Both the position numbers and the translations under genes were made by a program. Positions 17,486 to 27,847 of a stretch of DNA of 64,000 bases are shown here, piece after piece. Each line of letters opens with the position of its first letter. Position 1 is the stretch's first letter. Source of the DNA: CAVWUA01 sp963758025 (GTDB taxonomy: Bacteria; Planctomycetota; Planctomycetia; Isosphaerales; Isosphaeraceae); assembly GCA_963758025.1 (NCBI GenBank), contig CAVWUA010000001.1:186001-250000 (forward strand), read 5' to 3'. The notes under the pieces were generated by a model. That model ran no database searches, was not told the origin of the DNA, and saw nothing but the letters and a program-made list of their open reading frames with translations.

Positions 17486-19315
17486 CCATGAACGCTATTC
17501 GACGGAAGGGAGGCCGCCGCCTCCGACGCATCGCACCATGGGCCCTGGCCTGCGTCACCTGCGCCTCGTGTGGGCCAGGGACCGAGCCGCCGCCGAAGCC
17601 TCGTGCCACATCCCCAACAGCGACAACCTCGGCGATCGACCCCCTGCCGCTCCCGCTTCCTTCTCCCGAGCCCGCGTCGGCCAGGCCCTCCACGATCCGC
17701 TTTCGCGAGGCGATCGACGGGTCCGGGATCGACTTCGTGCAGACGAGCGGCGACGACGCCGAGAAGTTCTTCCCGACGGCCAACGGCAGCGGCGTGGCCA
17801 TGCTGGACTACGACCTGGACGGCCGGATCGATCTCTACTTCGCCACGACGCGGAACTTGCCCCTCTCCGCGCCGAATCGCTCGGACGGGTGCAAGCTCTA
17901 CCGCAACCTCGGCGGTGGCCGTTTTGAAGACGTCACCGCGATGGCCGGGGTCGGCTTCGCCGGGTTCACCCACGGCGTGACCGCCGCCGACCTGAACGGC
18001 GACGGCTTCCTCGACCTCGTTCTGGCCAACCTCGGGCCGAACGTCCTTTACCTGAACAACGGCGACGGCACGTTCCGCGACGCCAGCGACGGCTCAGGGC
18101 TGACCGGCATCCCCTGGAGTTCGGGCGTCGCCCCTCTGGACTACGACAACGACGGCCATCTCGACCTCTACATCTCCTGCTACGGCCAGTGGCGGCAGGA
18201 GGATCAGCATCCGTTCTGCGGTGGCGACAAGCCAGAGTTACGGACCTATTGCTCCCCGCTGACCATCACGCCCCACGCGGCATTACCTCTTCCGCAACCG
18301 GGGGGATGGCACGTTCGAGGACACGACCGAACGGGCCGGCATCCTCCGCGAGGACGGCCGCGGAATGGGGATCGTCGCCGCGGACGTCAACAAGGATGGG
18401 GCCATCGACCTGTACGTCGCCAACGACCTCTGCCCCAACTTCCTCTTCCTGAACAAGGGGGACGGCACCTTCGAGGACGTCAGCGAGATCTCCGGCGCCG
18501 CCAAGTCCGACGCGGGGGTCGATCAGGCGGGCATGGGGGTTGATGCCGAGGACGTGGACGGCGACGGCCTGCCCGATCTGTTCGTCACGAACTTCCTCGG
18601 CGAGCATAATGCCCTCTACCATAACATCGACGGCGAGAACTTTCAGGACGTCAGCGCCGGCGCGGGGGTTGTCAAGGATAGCCTGCCGGATGTCGGCTGG
18701 GGCTGCACCCTGAGCGATTTCGACAACGACGGCCATCCCGACATCATGGTCGTCAACGGCCACGTCGATAACAATCTGCCGAAAGTCAACGGCGGTCCGC
18801 CGCAGGAGGAGCGCTGCAAGGTCTGGCGCAACACGGGCGGGGGTGGCTTCCGGTTCGTCACCGACGCCGGCCCCTTCTTCCAGACGGAGCACGTCGCCCG
18901 GGGCGCGGCGTTTGGCGACCTGGATAACGACGGCGACATCGACGCCGTGATCAACCTGCTGGACGCGAAGCCCGCCCTCCTGCTCAATGAGTCGCAGACC
19001 GGCGGGTGGATCGGCCTGGACCTGATCGGTCGTCGGTCAAACCGCGCGGCGATCGGCGCGATCGTCGAGGTCCATGCCGGGGGCCGGGTCCTGCACCGGC
19101 AGGTGCGGGGAGGGCGCAGCTACCACTCCAGCCCGGATCGTCGCCTGATGATCGGTCTGGGGGACGCCCGGCAGGTCGAACGGGTCGAGATCCGCTGGCC
19201 GAGCGGAGCGTCCCAAACGATCGAAAACCCCGACATCGGCCGCGTTCATCTGATCCGTGAGCCGGACGCGCCGGCGCCCGTCGCTGTCCGAACAGCGCGA
19301 GGAATCGAGTCATGA
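17482..19315 (+). CDS. CRTAC1-type FG-GAP/ASPIC-UnbV lipoprotein, frame interrupted
   Basis: The protein has a lipoprotein-like start (LACVTCASCGP), then repeated FG-GAP/VCBS units with calcium-binding D-x-D-x-D-G loops: DYDLDGRIDLYF, DLNGDGFLDLVL, DYDNDGHLDLYI, DVNKDGAIDLYV, DVDGDGLPDLFV, DFDNDGHPDIMV and DLDNDGDIDAVI. It ends in an ASPIC/UnbV domain (SNRAAIGAIVEVHAGGR, RSYHSSPDRRLMIGLG, RWPSGASQTI). Two frames must be joined near 18275-18285, where RHYLFRNRGDGTFEDTT continues the propeller; total about 611 residues. The family forms extracellular beta-propellers of unknown ligand. It is coupled to the TPR genes on both sides by ATGA overlaps. Confidence 0.88.
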
Positions 19316-20532
19316 AGCCCTGGGCGCGGATCACGCTGCTGTTGGCGATTGGAGGGGCGTTTCTCGGGTTGCTGGCGTGGGCCTTCCAGCCGCGCCCGAC
19401 TCTCGATGGTGTGGACCGCTTGATCCTCAACGAGCGGTTCGAACAGGCCGAGCGGCAGATCAAGGCCTACCTCCGCGCCTACCCGGCGCAGGAAGAGATT
19501 CATCTCCTGCTGGCTCAAGTGGCGGTGCAGCAGTCGGAACCGAAGCCGAAACTGGCACTCAACGAGTTGCGTCACGTCCATCCCCGGAACGACGCCATCG
19601 CGGCTCATGCCAAGTTGATCGAAGGCAAGGCGAAATTTTATCTGAAACGTTACGACGAAGCCGAAGCCGCGTTGAATGAGGCTCTGCGGCTCAATCCGGA
19701 GATTGCCGACGCCGGTTGGCTGCTTCTGAACATCTACGCGATGCAGGGGCGGACAGACGACTCCCGACGCCTTGCGTTGAAACTGCACGAAGTCGAGCCC
19801 GATCCACACGACCGGGTCCAGCTTCTGTTGCAGCTCCTCCGCGAGAATGCCCACCCAATCGCGGCCGGGTCGATCATCCAGCAGCTCGAACCAGCCGTTG
19901 CGCAAAACCCGAAGGACCTCCCCTCTACCCTGGCCCTGGGCCTGGCCCTGGTCCACGACGGCAAGACCGACGCCGGACTGACGCGGCTCCGCGAGGCGGT
20001 TCAGCAGCATCCCGACTCGACCGATGCCTGGGACGCCTACCTGACCGGCCTGGCCGATGCCGGTCAGATGACGACGCTGGCTGAGACCCTGGATCGTCTG
20101 CCGGAGGCGCTGGCCGAGAACTCCCGCTTCGACGACGTCCGGGGCCGGGTCGCCCAGGAGCGGCAGGACTGGCCGGCGGCCGTCCGTTTCTACCGGCCGG
20201 CCTGGGAACGACACCCCGACGACGTGAAGCTGGCCTATCGCCTCAGCCGAGCCTTGCGCAACGCTGGCGACGACAACGCGGCACAGGAGCTTGGCCCACG
20301 ACTTGCGCGGATCGAGGAGGCCCGGAAATCGCTTCGGGAATTGTACGACCAGGCTGATACCCTACCCGCGCTTGGCGTCAAACCCTATCCGGATTTCTAC
20401 CAAGAGATCGCCGAGACGCTGGAAACGCTTGGCCGGATCGAGGAAGCCCGCGTCTGGCATCGCCTGGTCCTGAGCGATCAGCCGAACGATCCGATCAGTC
20501 GGGACGCCCTGGCCCGCCTGGATGCCCCTTGA
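19312..20532 (+). CDS. Signal-anchored TPR protein
   Basis: The 406-residue protein has an N-terminal membrane anchor or signal (ARITLLLAIGGAFLGLLAWAF) and TPR-like helical repeats through its length, such as LNERFEQAERQIKAYLRAYP, YLKRYDEAEAALNEALRLNP and LLNIYAMQGRTDDSRRLALK. It starts in an ATGA overlap with the CRTAC1 gene, so is translated with it. Likely a periplasmic scaffold partner of the propeller proteins next to it; the partner assignment is inference from operon structure. Confidence 0.8.
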   Translation: MKPWARITLLLAIGGAFLGLLAWAFQPRPTLDGVDRLILNERFEQAERQIKAYLRAYPAQEEIHLLLAQVAVQQSEPKPKLALNELRHVHPRNDAIAAHAKLIEGKAKFYLKRYDEAEAALNEALRLNPEIADAGWLLLNIYAMQGRTDDSRRLALKLHEVEPDPHDRVQLLLQLLRENAHPIAAGSIIQQLEPAVAQNPKDLPSTLALGLALVHDGKTDAGLTRLREAVQQHPDSTDAWDAYLTGLADAGQMTTLAETLDRLPEALAENSRFDDVRGRVAQERQDWPAAVRFYRPAWERHPDDVKLAYRLSRALRNAGDDNAAQELGPRLARIEEARKSLRELYDQADTLPALGVKPYPDFYQEIAETLETLGRIEEARVWHRLVLSDQPNDPISRDALARLDAP

Positions 20533-20573
20533 GCCGTCCCCTCCTCTCCGTTCTGCGCGAAGGACGTTCCCGA

Positions 20574-21424
20574 ATGTTCGACCGTCTCGCTCTGGTCCTG
20601 ATCGCCCTGACTGGCGTGGGGAGTCGATCCGCCGTCGCCGAGGAGCCCGCCGAACGTCCCTCCTATCCGAACGCCATCGCCTGCGCCAGGGACGGCACGA
20701 TCGCGATTGTGGATCTCCATTTGCCGGGGGTTTTCCTGCGCGATTCCCAGGGACAGCTCACGGTGCTCGCCAAGGGCGGCTCGGCCGACCGCACCCCCCT
20801 CCGTGCTCCGCGCCCGTGACCATCGAGGCCGGCGGTTCGGTCCTGGTGGCCGATAGCGCCATGGGGGAACTCTACCGGATCGAACCTGGCAAGCCCCCCC
20901 TTCCCTTGACGCGGGGCGCCCTGGAGGTTCCTACTGGCGTGGTCCAGATGGATGACGATCACCTCCTGGTCTGTGACCAGCGTCTCGGCCAGGTCGTCCG
21001 CGTTCCACGGACCGGTGGCGCGGTCGTCGAAGTGGCAAAGGTCCCGGCCCCTCGCGGTCTGACCGTGACCGAGACCGGGGAGGTCGTTGTGCTCTCGATG
21101 GGCCCCAAGCAATTGGTTCGGGTCGATCCCCAGGGCCGGATGACTCCGGTTGTCCAGGGCGCCCCTTTCCGCTTCCCCAACGCCGTCATCCCGGCGCGAG
21201 ACGGTCCCGGTTATCTCGTCAGCGACGGCTACAAGGCCACCATCTGGTTGGTCTCCCCATCGGGAGAAACCTCTCCGCTCCTCCAGGGGGCACCGCTCGT
21301 CCGCCCTGAGGGGCTGGCCTTCGCTCCCGATGGTGCCCTTTTGATCGCCGACCCCGGCGCCCGCCAGGTCTGGCGCGTTCCCCCGGGCGCATCTCCCGAA
21401 CCGTTGTTCGGTGAGGCCCACTGA
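20574..21424 (+). CDS. NHL/SMP-30-like secreted beta-propeller, frame interrupted
   Basis: From ATG 20574 (preceded by GAAGGA eight bases away) the protein has a signal peptide MFDRLALVLIALTGVGSRSAVA. Repeats of a propeller follow: PNAIACARDGTIAIVDLHLPGVF, then in a second frame GGSVLVADSAMGELYRIEPG, DDHLLVCDQRLGQVVRVPRTGG, TETGEVVVLSMGPKQLVRVDPQG, PGYLVSDGYKATIWLVSPSG and PDGALLIADPGARQVWRVPPG. The two frames meet at a run of six C near 20800-20806, a classic spot for an indel error. It would form a six-bladed propeller outside the membrane; no catalytic residues are evident. Confidence 0.72.
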
Positions 21425-21541
21425 AACGGCTTGCCGGTCGGAACGGAATGGACCAAACATGGCCAGGGAGGTTAGTCTGGAGATGGGCAATACGAGCCGC
21501 ACGCCGATCATTCCGACAGTACCTATCAGCCGAACTCGCGC

Positions 21542-22850
21542 ATGACCACTGATGCCACCGCGACCGCCTCGGCGAGAACCGCCCGGCCGACCCGCTCCCA
21601 TCCCCCGCGCTGGCGGTCGAGGCTCGCGCGCTGGGGGTTCTGGCTCCTTGTGCTGGGCCTGATCGGCTTCAATGCCTGGTGGCTGGCACGCGATCTCTGG
21701 CCGTTGCCCGGTACGGAGGAAATCAATCGCCTCATCGGCCGGAAGCAGTACGCCGAGGCAGACCAGTTCTTGCGGGAGCGGTTGCGGCGGTCGCCGCACG
21801 ATGGCGAGGCGATGATGACGCTCGCCCGGTCGCTGGCCTTGCAGGATCGGATGCTCGACTGCGCGAAGCAGTTGCACCAGGTTCCGTACTGGTGGCCGGA
21901 AAAGCCCGAGGCGCTGTTTCTCGAAGGGGAGACGTACCGCAAGGCGGGATACGCGCGACTGGCGGAACGGGCGTGGAGACGTTGTGTTTTCGATGATCCG
22001 CTCCACCCGACACCGCTGGGGTTCCACAAGGGGGCCAGTGAGGAGTTGATCGAATTGTACGCGACCGAGGAGCGCTGGCCGGAGGCCCGCGAGGTCATCT
22101 GGACGACGTATGACCGGGTGCCGGAGTCACAGCATCCGTATATCGTGATCATGTGGCTACGTACGGAGGTCGAGCGGATCGCGCCGAAACGCGTGCCGCC
22201 GCCCTACGACGCTACGTGGCGACAGACCCGCGGGATTGGCAGGCACGCCGCGCCCTGGCGAAGGTGGAGCAGGTCCTGGGGAACCCGGCTGAGGCGACCC
22301 GGCAGATTGAAGCCTGCCTGGTGGCTCGGCCCGACGATCCAGACCTCTGGGCCGATTTCCTCTGGATTCTCCGCGAGCAAGGAGACATGGCCGCTCTGGT
22401 GACGGCCGCCGAAGCCGCTCCGAAGACCGCCGAGACCAGGGCCGAGGTCTGGGAGTTCCGTGGAATGGCCCGGGAATCCGCCCGGAACAACGAGGGAGCA
22501 GCCGAAGCTTATCGCCGCGCCCTGGAATCGAACCCGTTCGACGAGGACGTTCATTACCGGCTCGCCCTGGTCGAAGGCCGTCTGGGACACCGCGCACAGG
22601 CAAAGGAGCACCTGGAACGGAGCAAGGTGTTGCGGGAGGCACGCAATACGCTCGGCGATACCCTACGCGCCTATCAGAACGCGATCGGTCAGGATATTAC
22701 CCCGGAAGCGCGACGACTGGCCGAACTCTGCGAGACCCTGGGTTTCGTTCGCGTGTCGAAGGCGCTCCTGGCGAGCGTTCCCGCGCCATTGGACCCCCTG
22801 GAAGAGAACTCGAGCGCCCGGAAACGCGGGCCACTCCGTCGCTCGCGGCT
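21542..22850 (+). CDS. Membrane-anchored TPR protein, frame interrupted, C-terminus unclear
   Basis: It has one membrane segment (GFWLLVLGLIGFNAWWLARDLWP) and TPR repeats: RKQYAEADQFLRERLRRSP, ALFLEGETYRKAGYARLAER, then in a second frame RRALAKVEQVLGNPAEATRQ, FRGMARESARNNEGAAEAYR and YRLALVEGRLGHRAQAKEHL. The frame changes near 22187. After LGFVRVSKALLASVP (about 22785) codon bias fades and no frame has a nearby stop; the open frame runs on to 23031, antisense through the cupin gene. The end given here is an estimate. It resembles the other TPR genes of this cluster and probably acts with them outside the cell membrane. Confidence 0.6.
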
Positions 22851-23227
22851 CAGTCCACGTCGAAATATTCATCCTCGGGCTTCAGGGCAGGCAGGCCGAC
22901 GATCAATGTGCGAACCCCGTCGGCGCTCCGGAGCCGGTGGGGCGTGCCCGGATCGATCACCACGAGAGTTCCGGGCTCGACATCCACGACGTCGCATCCC
23001 AGTTCCAACTGACCACGGCCTTCCAGGATGAAGTAAATCTCCGTGCATTCTTTATGATAATGCTTCACCGAGTCGGAGATGGCCGTGATATGAACGTTGG
23101 CTCGCGGGTCGTCGGCGATGGTCAGGATGCGAGTGCTCTGACCGCAAGGACACGGGATCGTCGGGGCGTCCGCTTGCTTCCGGACGAGATAGCCGCGGCC
23201 GAGGAGCGACGATTCTGGGGCGGGCAC
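22850..23227 (-). CDS. Small cupin-domain protein
   Basis: The 125-residue protein is a single cupin barrel. Motif 1 is VKHYHKECTEIYFILEGRGQLELG (histidines of HYH and the glutamate supply the metal site) and motif 2 is PGTLVVIDPGTPHRLRS. Single-domain cupins act as small-molecule isomerases, dioxygenases or sensors; the reaction here is unknown. The N-terminal CPCGQSTRI may add a second metal or thiol site. It converges on the TPR gene. Confidence 0.75.
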   Translation of the reverse strand: MPAPESSLLGRGYLVRKQADAPTIPCPCGQSTRILTIADDPRANVHITAISDSVKHYHKECTEIYFILEGRGQLELGCDVVDVEPGTLVVIDPGTPHRLRSADGVRTLIVGLPALKPEDEYFDVD

Positions 23228-23462
23228 GACACACGGCTCCCTTCTTCATCACAGGTGCGGCTCAGTGGCGGACGAGGAGACGCTCGGGGAAGAATTGCGT
23301 GTGATCCGTCATGGTTCCCTCATCCCGGCCCACCCTCCGCCATTCCGATTGGGTCGGAGGCGATTCGTGACGAACGAGAGGGGGCCGGGATGGGGAACCG
23401 TGATTCCACATATCAGGGCAAACGATCGAGGTGCGGACGGAACGGAATAGAATCGATCGCGT

Positions 23463-23825
23463 TCAGACAGCGTCCTTCAGACCCTTCAGCGGGACGGCCT
23501 TCACAACGTTGCGGGCCGGCTTGGCCTTGATCGTCATCGGCTCCTTGGTGAAGGGGTTGATGCCCTGCTTCGCCTTGGTCGCGGGCTTGCGGACGACCTT
23601 CAGCTTGACCAGGCCGGGAATGACAAACAGGCCGGGGCCTTTCTTGCCCAGATGGGCGTTGATCATGTCACCCAGGGCATCGAAGACTTCGGTGACCTGC
23701 TTCTTGGTCAGACCGGTCTTGTCGGCCAGCGCGGTGTAAACCTCGGCCTTGGTCGCGGGCTTCTTCTTATCACCCGTCGCGGGGGCCGCCTTCGCGGACG
23801 CCTTCGGAGCGGCTTTCTTGGCCAT
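23463..23825 (-). CDS. HU/IHF-family DNA-binding protein
   Basis: The 120-residue protein has a Lys/Ala/Pro-rich tail of about 28 residues, MAKKAAPKASAKAAP..., then an HU fold: KAEVYTALADKTGLTKKQVTEVFDALGDMI (helices 1-2), GPGLFVIPGLVKLKVVRKPA (beta strands) and INPFTKEPMTIKAKPARNVVKAVPLKGLKDAV (the arm and C-terminal helix; the Pro of the arm is in NPFTKEP). HU bends DNA and compacts the nucleoid. The basic N-terminal extension resembles the histone H1-like tails of some bacterial HU proteins. It is monocistronic. Confidence 0.88.
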   Translation of the reverse strand: MAKKAAPKASAKAAPATGDKKKPATKAEVYTALADKTGLTKKQVTEVFDALGDMINAHLGKKGPGLFVIPGLVKLKVVRKPATKAKQGINPFTKEPMTIKAKPARNVVKAVPLKGLKDAV

Positions 23826-24065
23826 GTGTCGTTGAACCTCCTCGTTCTGAGGTCCCAGCCTCAGAGAAATCCCTGGTCTCCCCCTCCCAATGAGGATGGA
23901 TCACCACGGCTCCTGCCGAAACCTCATCGACGAGATTGCGCTAAACATACAGAAAAAACCGCCTAATTCCAGTCGGAAGGGCGATTTTTCCCTGTTTTTC
24001 CGCGGTTTTCCCCTGGAGAGGTCCCAATAACCCCTCCTGGGGGGTTTTTCCGCATCGAATCCGGC

Positions 24066-25820
24066 TCATTCGCCACAGGCGCGGGAGGTCTTGCGGCGCG
24101 GGTCCGGCAGCCCCAGGATGCGGCCGCTCGGTGGATCGACGGCGATGGTGTGGGCGTCTCCCTGGATCTTGACACTGCGAAGCGAGTGGCCCATCTGAAG
24201 CAGGGCGTCGAGGGACGCCTGGGGCCAGTCGCCGCCTTCGAGAGTCAAGGCATCAGGGAACCATGCGTGGTGCGTGCGAGGGGCATCGACGGCCGCCCGG
24301 GGTTCCATGCGGAACTCCAACGTATTGAGCAGGACCCACAGGACCGTGTTCGGGATGGTTCGTCCGCCGGGGGAGCCGGTCACGAGCACGACCTCTCCCT
24401 TGCGGAGCACGAGCGTTGGCGACTGCGAGCTGAGCATCCGTTTGCCAGGAGCGATTCGGTTCGGCTTCGTGCCGATTCGCCCCGCCGTGTCGGTCCGGCC
24501 GGGGATCAGGTTGAAGTCCCCCATCTCGTTATTCAGAAGGAACCCGGCCCCGGGAACGACCGCCTTCGAGCCGTAGCCTTGCTCCAGGGTGTAGGTCAAG
24601 GCCACGGCGCTGCCCTGGGCATCGTAGGTCGAGAGATGGGTCGTGTCGGGACCTTCCGAGGCGCCGACGATCGGGAAGTCGGCGAGGTCCGTGCTCGGTG
24701 TGGCGCGGTTGTCGTCGATCGACCGGGCCAGCTCGTCGGCGAACTCCTTCGAGGTCAGCCGCTCGATCGGCACATCCACGACATCGGGATCGGCCAGCCG
24801 GGTCGCCCGGATGAAGTACGCTCTCCGCATGGCCTCGGTGACGCGATGCAACGTCCGGGGAGAGTCCCGGCCGTCGGCTCGCAGGTCATAACGCTCCAGA
24901 ATGTTGAGCATCAAGGCATCGACAATCCCGCCCGAGGAGGGGGGACCCATGCCATAGACGTCAAAGTCTTCCTTGTAGGTAATATGTGTCGGCGGCCGTT
25001 CGACGGCCCGATACCCGGCGAGGTCGTCGGCGCGGATCAGTCCGCCCCCCTGCTCCATGGATCGGACGATCAACTCGGCGGTCTTGCCGGTGTAGAACTC
25101 ATCCGCCCCGTGCTCCGCGATCCGTTCGAGCGTGTCGGCCAGGTCGGGCTGGATCAGCCGGTCGCCGACCTGCCAGGGTTGGCCGTCGGGCTTGCGGTAC
25201 GCGGCAACCGAGGCGGGGAAATCGGCCAGGCGGTCCGCCTGGGGACCGAGATCCTCGGGCACGTCGGTCTTGTCGGCATCCGTGAAGAGTTGAGCGTTGA
25301 GCGATCGGGCCAGCGTCTCCGAGATCGGGAAGCCTTCCCGGGCCAGCCGGATCGCCGGACGGATCAGCTCAGCCCAGGGGCGGGAACCGTACTTCTGATG
25401 TGCCAGGCCCAGTCCGCGCACGGTGCCGGGCACGCCGGCCGCACGAGGCCCCGCGCGGTGACGGGGAACAAGCTGGCCCTCCTCGTCCAGGTACATACGC
25501 GCGGTCGAGCCGGAGGGGGCCGTCTCGCGGAAGTCGATGGTGACGACGCGTTTCTCGTCGGACAGGTAGGCGACAATGAAGCCGCCGCCGCCGAGGTTTC
25601 CGGCCGCCGGGTGAGTCACGGCCAGCGCGAAGGCGGTGGCGATCGCCGCGTCAATGGCATTTCCATCGTGGCGAAGGGGTTCGCATCCGGCCTCGGAGGC
25701 ATGACCCTCCTGCGAAACGACCGCGAATTTCTCGAACGTCTGGCCTCGCGCCGGCAAGGCGGTCAGCAGCGTCAGAAGGATCAAGCCAAGAGGGCGAAAA
25801 CGGAAAGGCAACAACATCAA
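24066..25820 (-). CDS. ggt: Gamma-glutamyltransferase (gamma-glutamyltranspeptidase)
   Basis: The 584-residue protein has a signal peptide (LGLILLTLLTALPARGQ) and all main features of the family: GNAIDAAIATAFALAVTHPAAGNLGGGGFIV near the start, the autocleavage and catalytic Thr in DTTHLSTYDAQGSAVALT (Thr near residue 393), NNEMGDF and the oxyanion-site region RMLSSQSPTLV, then GSPGGRTIPNTVL. It would be exported, cut itself into two subunits and hydrolyse or transfer the gamma-glutamyl group of glutathione and related peptides. It is a single gene; start ATG 25820 fits the signal peptide. Confidence 0.93.
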   Translation of the reverse strand: MMLLPFRFRPLGLILLTLLTALPARGQTFEKFAVVSQEGHASEAGCEPLRHDGNAIDAAIATAFALAVTHPAAGNLGGGGFIVAYLSDEKRVVTIDFRETAPSGSTARMYLDEEGQLVPRHRAGPRAAGVPGTVRGLGLAHQKYGSRPWAELIRPAIRLAREGFPISETLARSLNAQLFTDADKTDVPEDLGPQADRLADFPASVAAYRKPDGQPWQVGDRLIQPDLADTLERIAEHGADEFYTGKTAELIVRSMEQGGGLIRADDLAGYRAVERPPTHITYKEDFDVYGMGPPSSGGIVDALMLNILERYDLRADGRDSPRTLHRVTEAMRRAYFIRATRLADPDVVDVPIERLTSKEFADELARSIDDNRATPSTDLADFPIVGASEGPDTTHLSTYDAQGSAVALTYTLEQGYGSKAVVPGAGFLLNNEMGDFNLIPGRTDTAGRIGTKPNRIAPGKRMLSSQSPTLVLRKGEVVLVTGSPGGRTIPNTVLWVLLNTLEFRMEPRAAVDAPRTHHAWFPDALTLEGGDWPQASLDALLQMGHSLRSVKIQGDAHTIAVDPPSGRILGLPDPRRKTSRACGE

Positions 25821-26047
25821 GGCTCCTCATGAAAACGGGTGCGGTGGTGCGTCGCTGTCGGCGTCGGATCATCCTACCACGACCGCCCTGAATGCGGCGC
25901 GGGGTGGTTGTTGGAGGCGATCCGACGCCGTTTCCAGGGGTTTGACGTTGACCGTTTTTCGGGGAAGCCCTAGAGTCTCGGCCGAACCGCGCCGGGACTT
26001 GAATGGAAAATCCCGAGACGGCAAACGCCCAGACACGGAGGGACGCA

Positions 26048-27370
26048 ATGATCAGCACGGATTGCGAACGGACCATCAAGCGGATCATGACCGCCCTGAG
26101 CGTGGCGGCCGTCAGCGCGTGCGGCCTATCACCGGTTCAGGCTCAGCTCCTCCGCAAAGGATCGACCCCGCAGGCTCCGGCTCAAGCCAAGGCCAAGCCC
26201 TCGAACCCAACCCCGGCCCCCACGCCGACATTCAAGCCGACCCGGGTTCCGGTCAATCCGAATGATCCGATCGCCCTGGTCAACGGCGAGCCGATTACCC
26301 GTCAGCAACTGGCCGACGAGTGCGTGGCGCGCAAGGGTGAAGAGATCCTGGAGACGCTGATCGCTCGCAAGCTGATCGATCAGGCCATCAGGAAGCAGAA
26401 ACTGACGGTCACGAGGGCCGAGATCGACGCGGAGATCAACCGCGTGGCCGACCAGATCGCCCACACCAACCGCGAGCGCTGGCTGGCGACCCTGAACAGC
26501 GAGCGGGGCATCAGTCCCGAGCAGTATGCCCGCGATATCATCGAACCGTCACTGGCCCTGCGTAAGCTTGCCGCGCCGCTGGTTCAGGTCACGCCGGAAG
26601 ACATGAAGCAGGCGTTCGAAAGCCAGTTCGGCGAGAAGCTCCGTTGCCGGCTCATCATGCTCCCGACTCTGGACATGGCCAAGCAGGCCTGGGAAGAGGT
26701 CAAGCGGAAGCCCGAACTGTTCGAGAAGGTCGCGCAGGAAAAGTCGATCGACCAGGGGACGCGTGGTGTCGGCGGCCTGCTGGCGGCACCAATCGCGCGC
26801 CACTCCCACCCGCAGAACGTCTCCGATGCCGCGTTCGAGCAACTGGTTGACGGCGACAAGAGCCTGCCGAAGCCCGGGCCGAACGCCACGGCACAGGAGA
26901 AGGATCTGTACGCGAAGTACACGCCGAAGGACGGCGACATCTCGGGGATCATCCAGGCGAGCGAGTACACCTGGGTCATCCTGAAGCGCGAGAGCGTCGT
27001 GCCCGCGGTGGAGTACGACGCGAATGATAAACTCCTCGCCCAGCGGATGCACGAGGCGGTGTACGAGACGAAGCTTCAGGAGAAGATCAGCGAACTCATG
27101 GACGGCCTGATGCGTGCCGCGGCCATCGAGAACAAGCTGAACGGGCAGATCAAGCTGGCCAATGAGGAGGAGCAGCCGGAGTATCAGGCCGCGATCCAGG
27201 AGGGCAAGCCCTTGATGTCCAACCCCAACGCGGCGATCCCGCCGAAGCCCGGCTCCGGTGCGACGGAGACCGCCGGCAAGGCGACACTCGCGCCGCCCCC
27301 GGGCGTCTCCGATGCCGACGTCAAGCGAGCCGAAGCCCTCAAGCAGAAGCTCAAGAGCGACGACAAGTGA
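26048..27370 (+). CDS. SurA/PrsA-like parvulin foldase (peptidyl-prolyl isomerase)
   Basis: From ATG 26048 there is a signal peptide (IMTALSVAAVSACGLSPVQA), a Pro/Lys linker, and a SurA N-terminal-like helical domain beginning ALVNGEPITRQQLADEC and including LIARKLIDQAIRKQKLTVTRAEIDAEI. A divergent parvulin domain follows: FEKVAQEKSIDQGTRGVGGLLAAPIARHS, DAAFEQLVDGD, then SGIIQASEYTWVILKRESV. These proteins help envelope proteins fold in the periplasm. The isomerase domain is weakly conserved, so chaperone function may dominate. A hairpin terminator follows at 27405. Length about 440 residues. Confidence 0.8.
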   Translation: MISTDCERTIKRIMTALSVAAVSACGLSPVQAQLLRKGSTPQAPAQAKAKPSNPTPAPTPTFKPTRVPVNPNDPIALVNGEPITRQQLADECVARKGEEILETLIARKLIDQAIRKQKLTVTRAEIDAEINRVADQIAHTNRERWLATLNSERGISPEQYARDIIEPSLALRKLAAPLVQVTPEDMKQAFESQFGEKLRCRLIMLPTLDMAKQAWEEVKRKPELFEKVAQEKSIDQGTRGVGGLLAAPIARHSHPQNVSDAAFEQLVDGDKSLPKPGPNATAQEKDLYAKYTPKDGDISGIIQASEYTWVILKRESVVPAVEYDANDKLLAQRMHEAVYETKLQEKISELMDGLMRAAAIENKLNGQIKLANEEEQPEYQAAIQEGKPLMSNPNAAIPPKPGSGATETAGKATLAPPPGVSDADVKRAEALKQKLKSDDK

Positions 27371-27404
27371 TCACCCGCTCGTCCTGAGCGACGGCTGAAA
27401 TCGA

Positions 27405-27459
27405 CAAACGGGGGGTACGGATCGGGATTGCTCCCGGGACCGGCCCCCCGTTTGCCTTT
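27405..27459 (+). terminator. Terminator hairpin after the foldase gene
   Basis: CAAACGGGGGG (27405-27415) pairs perfectly with CCCCCCGTTTG (27444-27454); the loop holds a smaller GC-rich helix. CCTTTA follows in place of a full T-tract. Confidence 0.6.
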
Positions 27460-27634
27460 ATCGATAATCCGGACGGGAACCGAAGGCGTGATGTGGATGT
27501 CCGTGGGTGTCGTGCTGGACGATCGGGGCGTCACGGTGGCAACATGGATATCGTCCTGAAGGACCCTCGAAGTTCGGGAAAAGACCGCACGAGACCATCA
27601 ATCCGTTAATCGACCAGCCCGAAGGGAGGAACTG

Positions 27635-27847
27635 ATGGTGGATTGTGCCTTTTGCGAAAAGCCGTTGACTTGCGAATCCTGTGGGGCCACCTATCAGCCC
27701 CCGGATCTCGACGCCTACCAGGCGTTGTCGTATCCCGAGCAACCGATCACCTGTTCGTCCTGTGGCGAACTGCTCGTCTGCCACTGGTGCAAGACCCCCT
27801 ATTCCGGCGAGGCGATTCGCACAAACCCTATTCAAGAAAAGAGTTAG
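27635..27847 (+). CDS. Small zinc-ribbon protein
   Basis: The 70-residue protein has four Cys pairs: CAFC, CESC, CSSC and CHWC (as CxxC motifs at about residues 4, 13, 40 and 49). This could coordinate two zinc ions in tandem ribbons. A purine-rich GAAGGGAGGAACTG ribosome site lies directly before ATG 27635, which supports translation. No partner domain is present, and the function is unknown; small zinc ribbons usually bind nucleic acid or proteins. Confidence 0.6.
   Translation: MVDCAFCEKPLTCESCGATYQPPDLDAYQALSYPEQPITCSSCGELLVCHWCKTPYSGEAIRTNPIQEKS

Noticed and set aside
24150..25832. A 560-codon open frame on the plus strand
   Set aside because: It is the antisense shadow of gamma-glutamyltransferase, whose motifs on the minus strand are complete.
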